Assembly (NCBI RefSeq): GCF_014138265.1
Contig: NZ_JACGXL010000001.1
Coordinates: 248,001-312,000 of the forward strand
DNA: 64,000 nucleotides
Direction of reading: 5' to 3'
Source: Dokdonella fugitiva
GTDB taxonomy: Bacteria > Pseudomonadota > Gammaproteobacteria > Xanthomonadales > Rhodanobacteraceae
The notes under the pieces: model-generated
What the model saw: only the letters and a program-made list of their open reading frames with translations
Databases searched by the model: none
Told to the model about the DNA's origin: nothing
Shown: piece after piece, positions 54,952 through 61,619 of the stretch
How the letters are laid out: every line of letters starts with the position of its first letter
Position numbering within the stretch: the stretch's first letter is position 1
Translations under genes and position numbers: made by a program

Positions 54952-55806
54952 TCAGGAACCCGTGACCGCGGCGCGGCGTGCGAGCCAGCCGCGGTCGCGA
55001 TAACCGTCGGCGACGATCCATGCACCGCAGGCGATCGCGCTCGAGATGAAGAAACCGGTCCAGTTCGTCCGATCGAGCACGAGCAGTTTCGGTCCCCAGA
55101 CGAGCAGGGTGATGACCCCGAGCATGGCCGCCTCGAGCGTCGCGGCGAGGCGCGGCCAGACGCCGAGCAGCAGGGCGAGGCTCGCGGCGAGGCTGCCGGT
55201 GCCGGTCAGGTAGGCCCAGAACAGCGGATACGGCAGCCATGCGGGCACGAAGGCGGCGGTCTGCTCCGCGTAGAAGAAGTGCGACAGGCCGATCATCGGC
55301 AACGTGGCGACGAACAACGCACGCGCACCGCGCAGGCCACGCTCGCCGACCGCGAACGGAACGTGCGCGCGCTCCCAATCGCCGGGCCGCTGCGCGAGCA
55401 GGGTCCACGTACCGGCGAACATGACCGCGATCTCGCCGAAGCCGAGCCAGGTCGCTTCCATCTGCGGCACGACCACGACCGCCGGCAGCTTCAACAGCAC
55501 GAGCCAGAGCAGCAGGAACACGGCGAGCACGCGGGTTGCGCCGCGCGTCGTCGCCGCAGGCAGCAGGGCGAGGCCGCCGCCGAGTTCGACCAGCGCGCAC
55601 GCATAGGCGATCGCAGTGCGGCCGGGCAGATGCTCGATCGGGATGCGTTGCCAGACGAGCGCAAAGTCGCCGTGGACGAGGCCGAGCACGCCGAGGGCGA
55701 TCATCGTCACCGCGAAGGCGATCCGCGAGGCGGCCGGGCGGTCCGCTTCGGCGGGAGTGGAGGCGGCGGCCGGTGCGCCGGATGCGGCTGCGAGCGAAGA
55801 GGCCAT
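54952..55806 (-). CDS. DoxX-like membrane protein
   Basis: A 284-residue membrane protein with about seven hydrophobic segments (for example ASRIAFAVTMIALGVLGLVH and VLAVFLLLWLVLLKLPAVVV). It resembles the DoxX/YqjF group of membrane proteins, of which some take part in thiosulfate:quinone reduction or redox stress. No catalytic residues that I can name. It stands alone between converging and diverging neighbours. Confidence 0.7.
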   Translation of the reverse strand: MASSLAAASGAPAAASTPAEADRPAASRIAFAVTMIALGVLGLVHGDFALVWQRIPIEHLPGRTAIAYACALVELGGGLALLPAATTRGATRVLAVFLLLWLVLLKLPAVVVVPQMEATWLGFGEIAVMFAGTWTLLAQRPGDWERAHVPFAVGERGLRGARALFVATLPMIGLSHFFYAEQTAAFVPAWLPYPLFWAYLTGTGSLAASLALLLGVWPRLAATLEAAMLGVITLLVWGPKLLVLDRTNWTGFFISSAIACGAWIVADGYRDRGWLARRAAVTGS

Positions 55807-55968
55807 CGTCGGGTCCTGCGTTGCAGTGGCCCGTTTTACCACGCGTGACCGCGGTCGGTGCCGCGGATGGGCATGCGCGCACCGCTCGTCCGCGATGCAC
55901 GGATTGCGCGCGACGGCCGCCATCCCGCGTCGCCGCGCGCCCGCACGCAGCGCTGGCGGGTGGACGAA

Positions 55969-55985
55969 GGCGATAAGCTATCGCC
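55969..55985. promoter_or_regulatory. Perfect 17-bp inverted repeat directly before the regulator start
   Basis: GGCGATAAGCTATCGCC is a perfect 7-bp stem with loop AGC ending at the base before the ATG of the CadC-like gene. It may be an operator for autoregulation or a hairpin that limits initiation. TAAGCT at 55974-55979 could double as a -10 of a leaderless transcript. No Shine-Dalgarno is visible. Confidence 0.5.
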
Positions 55986-58343
55986 ATGTCGTTGCCCATC
56001 TATCGCTTCCGCAATTTCCGTCTCGACCCGCAGGCACGCGAGCTGTACAAGGACGACGAACTGGTCGCGCTACCGGTCAGCACGATCGATTGCCTCGTCT
56101 ACCTGATCCGCAACCGCGAGCGCTCGGTCGGCCGCGACGAACTCGTCGCCGCCGTATGGGGGCGCGCGGACAGCAGCGACGTCTCGCTCAGCCACGCGAT
56201 CATGCGGCTGCGCCGGCTGCTCGGCGACACCGGTAACGAACAGAACAGCATCCGCACCTTGCCCAGGCTCGGCTATCGATGGATCGTCGAGCCGACCGTC
56301 GAAGCATCCGAGGGACGATCGGCGGAGCCAATGGCCGCGGCGCCAGGGCCGGTCGACGCACCGATGCCGGCACCCACGCCGGCGAGCGCGACGCGCGCGC
56401 CTGGCGGACGCCCGCGGATTCGCGCGCTGCTCGCGTTCGCTGGCGCGCTGGTCGCGCTGGTCGCGATCGGATTCTTCCTCGTCGAACGTCGACCCGCCCC
56501 GCGCGCGACCGTGCCGATGGTCGCGGAGCGGCGCGCGCCGGCGATGGTGTTGCCGGCGCAGGTCGAAGCGAGCGGCGAATGGGCATGGCTGCGCCTCGGC
56601 TTCATGGATCTCGTCGCCAACCGGTTGCGCAAGGGCAACTTGGTCACCACGCCGAGCGAGAGCGTGCTCGGACTCGTCAACGCGCACCAGCTCGATGCGG
56701 GCATCGCCAGCCACACCGGCTCGAAGGCCCTGCTGATCCAGCCGCGCGTCGTGCTCGCGAACGCGACCTGGAGCGTGAGCCTCGAAGCGCGCGGCGACGG
56801 TCGCACCGTGCTCGCCGAAGGCCAGGCCACCGACGTGCTCGCGGCCGGCCGTGCGGCCGCGGACCAGCTTCTCGTGAAGCTCGGCCTGTCGCCGCCGCCG
56901 AGCGAGGAGACCGATCAGTCGCGCGCCGCCGAAGAGCTCGATCGCCGGGTCAGTGCCGCGGTGTTGTCGGGGCAGCTCGACTTGGCGCGCGCACTGATCA
57001 AGGACGCGCCTGCCACGGTGCAGGCGAGTCCCGAGATCGCGTTGAGCACGTCCGTGATCGAGTTCTTCGCGGGCGAGTACGAAGCGAGCCGGAAGCTCGC
57101 CGAGTCGGTGCTGGATCGCGTGCCGGCCGACCGCAACCCGCGCTTGCGCGCGCGCGCGTTGAACCGGCTCGGCGTCGCTCTGGTCCGGCTCGACCGCGAT
57201 ACCGAGGCCGACGCCGCGTTCGTCGAGGTCATTCAGTTGTTGCGCCTGCAGAATGATCCCGACCTGCTCGCGGCCGCCTACACCGGTCGCGGCGTCGTCG
57301 CCGGGCAGGCGCAGCGCCTCGACGAGGCCGCCGCGTTCTTCGGCCAGGCGCGCATGCTGCACGAAATGAGCAACGATGCATTCGGCGTCGCGCGCGTGGA
57401 TCTCAACCTCGGCGCCGTCGCGATGGATCGGGGACAGCCGGCGATCGCGGCGCCGATCTTCAGCGATGCAGCCGACCGCTTCCGCGTCCTAGCCACGCCC
57501 GAGGCGCTGAATTCGGCGTTGCGTTCGCTCGCCGACGCGCAGTCGATGCTGCTCGAGCACGACAAGGCGCTCGCGACGACCGACCGCTTCTGGCCGGTGG
57601 ACACCCATAGCCGCAACCCGCGCGAGGGCTGGTGGCTCACGCTCAGCCGCGCGGTCGCGCTCGCCGGCGCGGGCCGGCTGCGCGACGCGGATGACCTCGT
57701 CGCGCGCATCCGCGCGTCGAGCGATCCGACCACCGACGCGGTCGTGCGCATCGAAGCCGACGCGCTCGCCGCCGACCTCGCCCTCCTGCGTGGCGACCAT
57801 GCGCACGCCGTGGCGTTGGCAGGGAAGGCGTTGACGCCCGAACTCGAAAGCACGAACTGGCTCGACTACGAGGGCGCCTGGACCACGCGCATCCGCGCGC
57901 TCCAGCGCGCCGGCGACGTGACCTCCGCCGCGGCCGAGATCAAGCGGCTGCGGGCGTGGGCAGACGCCGCATCCGGAGATCGGCGCTCGCTCTACGTCGA
58001 ACTGCTCGAAGCGGACCAGGCGCGCCTCGAAGGCAGCGTGGAGCCCGCGCTGCAGGGGTACGCGGCGGCGATGACGCGAGCGGAGCGCCTCGGCATCCCC
58101 GAAGACATCGTCGTCGTCGGCCAGTCGTACGTCGAAGCGCTGCTCGCTGCGGGACGCGTCGAGCAGGCCAGCGCGATCGGCGGTCGCCTCGCACCGTGGT
58201 CGAACCAGGACATGCGGGCGAGCTGGGTGCAGGCCCAGGTCTACCAGGCCTTGCGCAAGGACGATGCTGCGCGCGCGGCGCTCGAGCGGGCGCGCCAGCT
58301 CGCGGGCGAGCGCGTCCTTCCCGCAACGACGGCAAGCCACTGA
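55986..58343 (+). CDS. CadC-like membrane regulator with OmpR-type winged helix and TPRs
   Basis: A 785-residue one-component regulator. Residues about 1-100 are a Trans_reg_C winged helix (FRLDPQARELYKDDELVALP, RSVGRDELVAAVWG, SDVSLSHAIMRLRRLLGD, RTLPRLGYRWI). A Pro/Ala-rich linker leads to one membrane segment (about 141-160, RALLAFAGALVALVAIGFFLV). The extracytoplasmic or large C-terminal part is built mainly from TPR-like helices (for example LAAAYTGRGVVAGQAQRLDEAAAFFGQA). Such regulators bind DNA directly from the membrane. A direct-repeat array fit for a winged helix lies just downstream. Confidence 0.88.
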   Translation: MSLPIYRFRNFRLDPQARELYKDDELVALPVSTIDCLVYLIRNRERSVGRDELVAAVWGRADSSDVSLSHAIMRLRRLLGDTGNEQNSIRTLPRLGYRWIVEPTVEASEGRSAEPMAAAPGPVDAPMPAPTPASATRAPGGRPRIRALLAFAGALVALVAIGFFLVERRPAPRATVPMVAERRAPAMVLPAQVEASGEWAWLRLGFMDLVANRLRKGNLVTTPSESVLGLVNAHQLDAGIASHTGSKALLIQPRVVLANATWSVSLEARGDGRTVLAEGQATDVLAAGRAAADQLLVKLGLSPPPSEETDQSRAAEELDRRVSAAVLSGQLDLARALIKDAPATVQASPEIALSTSVIEFFAGEYEASRKLAESVLDRVPADRNPRLRARALNRLGVALVRLDRDTEADAAFVEVIQLLRLQNDPDLLAAAYTGRGVVAGQAQRLDEAAAFFGQARMLHEMSNDAFGVARVDLNLGAVAMDRGQPAIAAPIFSDAADRFRVLATPEALNSALRSLADAQSMLLEHDKALATTDRFWPVDTHSRNPREGWWLTLSRAVALAGAGRLRDADDLVARIRASSDPTTDAVVRIEADALAADLALLRGDHAHAVALAGKALTPELESTNWLDYEGAWTTRIRALQRAGDVTSAAAEIKRLRAWADAASGDRRSLYVELLEADQARLEGSVEPALQGYAAAMTRAERLGIPEDIVVVGQSYVEALLAAGRVEQASAIGGRLAPWSNQDMRASWVQAQVYQALRKDDAARAALERARQLAGERVLPATTASH

Positions 58344-58362
58344 TTCCCGCGCCGGCAACGCG

Positions 58363-58406
58363 TTCTACAAGCGCCGCTCAAGCCTCCTACAAGACTTCTA
58401 CAAGCG
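58363..58406 (+). promoter_or_regulatory. Four tandem 11-bp direct repeats with CAAG core
   Basis: Four consecutive 11-mers: TTCTACAAGCG (58363), CCGCTCAAGCC (58374), TCCTACAAGAC (58385), TTCTACAAGCG (58396). The first and last are identical and CAAG falls at the same phase in all four. An 11-bp period is one helical turn, the arrangement used by OmpR/PhoB-type winged-helix proteins that bind head to tail. It lies 20 bp after the gene of such a regulator and about 145 bp before the secreted-protein gene at 58551. Confidence 0.75.
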
Positions 58407-58550
58407 CACCGCGCCGGCTGCGTCCACCCTGCATCGACCGCCGACATGCGGCGGACATGCGCAGGCCCGACCGGAGCGTCGAGCCCGAAAGAAGGTCAGG
58501 CGTCGCGGTCCTGGGCGGGCCGTGGACGACATCTGCAGTGGGGTACGTTG

Positions 58551-61487
58551 ATGAAAGTCCTGCCATATCTCGGCCGCGTGCTGCCGGCTGCCGCGCTCAC
58601 GCTGCTCGCTGCAGGCGTGACGGCGCAGCCGCTGCCGCGCACGAGCATGAACAAGGCGAGCGCCGGGCACGCGTTCACGCTCGGCACCGCACCCGTGAAG
58701 CAACCCGGCGGCGTCGCCGGCGGCAGCTGCGCGCCGGACGGACTCTGCCTCGCCGTCACGCTTGCCCTGGCCGATCCGGGCGATCCGAACCTGTGCGGAA
58801 CAGCGACCGATCTCGCGGTCGACGTCGGCGACGAGGTCGACGTCTGTTACACCGTGACCAACCAGTCCGCGACGACGCTCAACTACCACACCCTCGTCGA
58901 CGATCATGTCGGGCAGCTGCTGACCAATTCGAACGTCGTGCTCGCGCCGGGCGCGACCTACCGCTACCACCGCGTGATCGTCGCGAGCGCGAGTCCGGGC
59001 CACGACAACGGCACGTTCACGTCGACCTGGACCGCGAGCGACGCCCTCGCCGGCTACAGCGCGAACGCATCGGCGCCGTACGCTTTCGTCGACGTCAGCG
59101 CGAGCGGCACCGCGCTCAACCTCAGCGACGACGGCGCCGCGGCGGTCACGATGCCGTTCGCCTTTCCGTTCTACGGAACCGCGTCGAGCGACCTGTGCAT
59201 CGGCAACAACGGCGGCCTCTACTTCGGGCTGTCGTCCTGCTCCGCGTTCCCGTACAACAACACCGCGCTGCCGTCGTCCGGACTGAACAACCCGGCGATC
59301 CTGCCGTACTGGGACGACATGCTGCCGAACGGCACGATCTACTACGCCACGCTCGGCAGCGCGCCGAACCGGCAGTTCGTGGTCGAGTACAAGAACAAGT
59401 TCAGCTACGGCGACAACGGCGACCCGACCGGTCAGACCGGCGCGACGTTCGAGGTCATCCTCGACGAGGCCGACGGCTCGATCGATTTCGAATACCAGAC
59501 GACGAGCTTCGGCGGCGCCGGCGCGGGGTACGACAACGGCGTCTCGGCCACGGTCGGCCTGCAGTCGAACGGCTCGTTCGCGAACCAGTACTCCTACGAC
59601 AGCGCGAGCCTGCACGACGGCCTCGCGATCGCGTGGACACCGGCCAATCCGACCAGCTACAGCGCGACGGCGGCGGCGACGCTCGACGTCGGCACGCCGA
59701 CGATGATCACGACGCCCAATGCTGCCACCGGCTTCACGCCGAGCGTGCCCGCGGGCAGCAGCACGAGCGCGCCCCTGTCGATCGACAACATCGGCAACCG
59801 CGACCTCGTCTGGAGCATGACGCCGCCGGCCGCGAACGCGCACTTCCCGAAGACGCCGCGCACGAGCGTGCCGTTCCACGGCCCGTGGGACGGTGTCGGC
59901 GTGTCGCCGGACAGCGCCCGCCGCGCGTCGAAGTCGAAGGTGCACGCGCCCGCGGGCACGATGCAGGTGCCGGTCTACGCGACGCAGGTCACCGTGAACG
60001 GGGCCGACTACGTGAGCTTCGACGCGGCGGCACCGTCGACGTCGAACGTCATCCTCGCCGACAGCCCCCCGCTGTTCGGCATCACTTTCGTCGACAACGA
60101 CTTCAGCAAGCAATACGGCGTCGACTACTTCGAAGGCAAGCTCTACACGATCAGCACGCTCGACGGCAGCACGACGGTCGTCGGCAGCACAGGGCTCGTG
60201 AGCTGCTGCATCGTCGAGCCGGGCGGCATGCGCTGGGATCCGACCAGCGGAACGACCTATCTCGTCATCGACGACTTCCGCAGCGCGTCGCGCTCGAGCA
60301 CCCTCTACACGATCGACCTCGCGACGGCCGCCACCACGCTGGTCGGCACGCTCGGCGGCATGATCCGCGACATCACGTTCGACCGCAGTGGCCTCATGTA
60401 CGGCATCGATTCGGACGGCGACGCGCTCGTCGCGATCGACAAGACCAACGCCGCGACCCAGGTGATCGGCTCGCTCGGCTTCGACGCGGTGTTCGGCCAG
60501 GGGCTCGATTTCGACGCCGAAACCGGAGTGCTCTATCTCGCCAGCGCGGACGAGACGAGCCGCGTCATGTACACGGTCGATCCGCTGACCGGCGCGGCGA
60601 CCGCGATCAGCGACATGGCGAGCGAAGTCGACAGCATGGCGATCGCGAAGTCGGGTGCGGTGTGCGCGACGCCGGCGGACACGCCGTGGCTCGGCTACGA
60701 CATCGCCGGCGGCACGGTCACGCCGGACCCGGAACAGGCGCATCCCACGACGGTCAACGTCACGTTCGATGCGGCAGCGCTCGCCCCGGGTGACTACGAC
60801 GCGAACCTCTGCGTCTACAGCAACGACCTCTCGCACAGCCGCGTCGCGATCCCGGTGCACCTGACCGTCGGGCCGGCGCAACCGGTCGACACGATCTTCG
60901 CGGACGGCTTCGACGGGGCCGGTGGCGGCGGGGCGACGACGCTCGCGCAGACCGCAGCCAGCACGCCGATCGCGCAGAACTCCGCCGCCTGCGGCGACAG
61001 CGCGAGCGGCACGACCGCGGACAACCAGTACTGGCGCCGCTATTACTTCAGCGAGTATGCGCTGACCTCGCCGGTGCACGTGTCGAGCGTCGACGTTTCG
61101 GTCGAACAGACGAACGGAGCGCCCGGCGTCACCGTCACGCTGTACACGATCCCGCACGGCGTCGCGGTCGACACCATCGACACCGCGCAGTTGACCCAGG
61201 TCGGCCAGGCGGCGACGACCGCGCCGGCCGGCTCGGCGCTGACCAGCATCAACGTGCCGGTCTCGGGCACGGTGGCCGACACGGTCGCGAACGACCTCGT
61301 CGTCGAAGTCTCGACCGAGGATGGCAGCGGTGACGGCACGGCGTTCTACATCGGCTCGACGACGGCGGCGGAAACGCACCCGAGCTTCCTGAGCTCGACC
61401 GCGTGCGGCCTCGCCGCGCCGGCGACGACGGCATCGATCGGCTTCCCGGGGATGCACGTCATCCAGGGCGTCAACATCGACGGCTGA
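58551..61487 (+). CDS. Large secreted multidomain protein with internal ADGFD tag
   Basis: A 978-residue exported protein. The signal peptide is about 1-25 (GRVLPAAALTLLAAGVTAQP). A region near 70-190 holds a DUF-like beta domain (VGDEVDVCYTVTNQSATTLNYH); near 195-350 is a sandwich with the YCF-type VTMPFAFPFYG and IGNNGGLYFG; BACON/Ig-like and DUF4394-like stretches (MYGIDSDGDALVAIDKTNAATQ) follow. VDTIFADGFDGAGGGG near 779-794 is the tag usually found at the very end; here about 185 residues of a further beta domain follow it. The frame opens at 58446; I chose the ATG at 58551, which starts the signal peptide. Function unknown; adhesion or extracellular binding suggested. Confidence 0.8.
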   Translation: MKVLPYLGRVLPAAALTLLAAGVTAQPLPRTSMNKASAGHAFTLGTAPVKQPGGVAGGSCAPDGLCLAVTLALADPGDPNLCGTATDLAVDVGDEVDVCYTVTNQSATTLNYHTLVDDHVGQLLTNSNVVLAPGATYRYHRVIVASASPGHDNGTFTSTWTASDALAGYSANASAPYAFVDVSASGTALNLSDDGAAAVTMPFAFPFYGTASSDLCIGNNGGLYFGLSSCSAFPYNNTALPSSGLNNPAILPYWDDMLPNGTIYYATLGSAPNRQFVVEYKNKFSYGDNGDPTGQTGATFEVILDEADGSIDFEYQTTSFGGAGAGYDNGVSATVGLQSNGSFANQYSYDSASLHDGLAIAWTPANPTSYSATAAATLDVGTPTMITTPNAATGFTPSVPAGSSTSAPLSIDNIGNRDLVWSMTPPAANAHFPKTPRTSVPFHGPWDGVGVSPDSARRASKSKVHAPAGTMQVPVYATQVTVNGADYVSFDAAAPSTSNVILADSPPLFGITFVDNDFSKQYGVDYFEGKLYTISTLDGSTTVVGSTGLVSCCIVEPGGMRWDPTSGTTYLVIDDFRSASRSSTLYTIDLATAATTLVGTLGGMIRDITFDRSGLMYGIDSDGDALVAIDKTNAATQVIGSLGFDAVFGQGLDFDAETGVLYLASADETSRVMYTVDPLTGAATAISDMASEVDSMAIAKSGAVCATPADTPWLGYDIAGGTVTPDPEQAHPTTVNVTFDAAALAPGDYDANLCVYSNDLSHSRVAIPVHLTVGPAQPVDTIFADGFDGAGGGGATTLAQTAASTPIAQNSAACGDSASGTTADNQYWRRYYFSEYALTSPVHVSSVDVSVEQTNGAPGVTVTLYTIPHGVAVDTIDTAQLTQVGQAATTAPAGSALTSINVPVSGTVADTVANDLVVEVSTEDGSGDGTAFYIGSTTAAETHPSFLSSTACGLAAPATTASIGFPGMHVIQGVNIDG

Positions 61488-61509
61488 TCCCGCGGTCGAT
61501 CCGTTCAAC

Positions 61510-61567
61510 CTCCTGCGCCGCGCCCGTTCTCTTTCCTCCCTTGAGGGAGCGGGCGCAGGCGCAGGAG
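61510..61567. other. Long inverted repeat between the secreted protein and the protease
   Basis: CTCCTGCGCCGCGCCCG (61510-61526) pairs with CGGGCGCAGGCGCAGGAG (61550-61567) with a single bulge, around a 23-base centre. No T run. It could end the upstream transcript or fold in a leader of the protease mRNA. Confidence 0.5.
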
Positions 61568-61619
61568 TCACGACGAGCTCGCGCGCCGTGCGCGCGACCA
61601 CGCTTCGAGGACCATGACC

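Noticed and set aside
58363-58406. CRISPR-like array
   Set aside because: Units are 11 bp, contiguous and without spacers; no cas genes are present.
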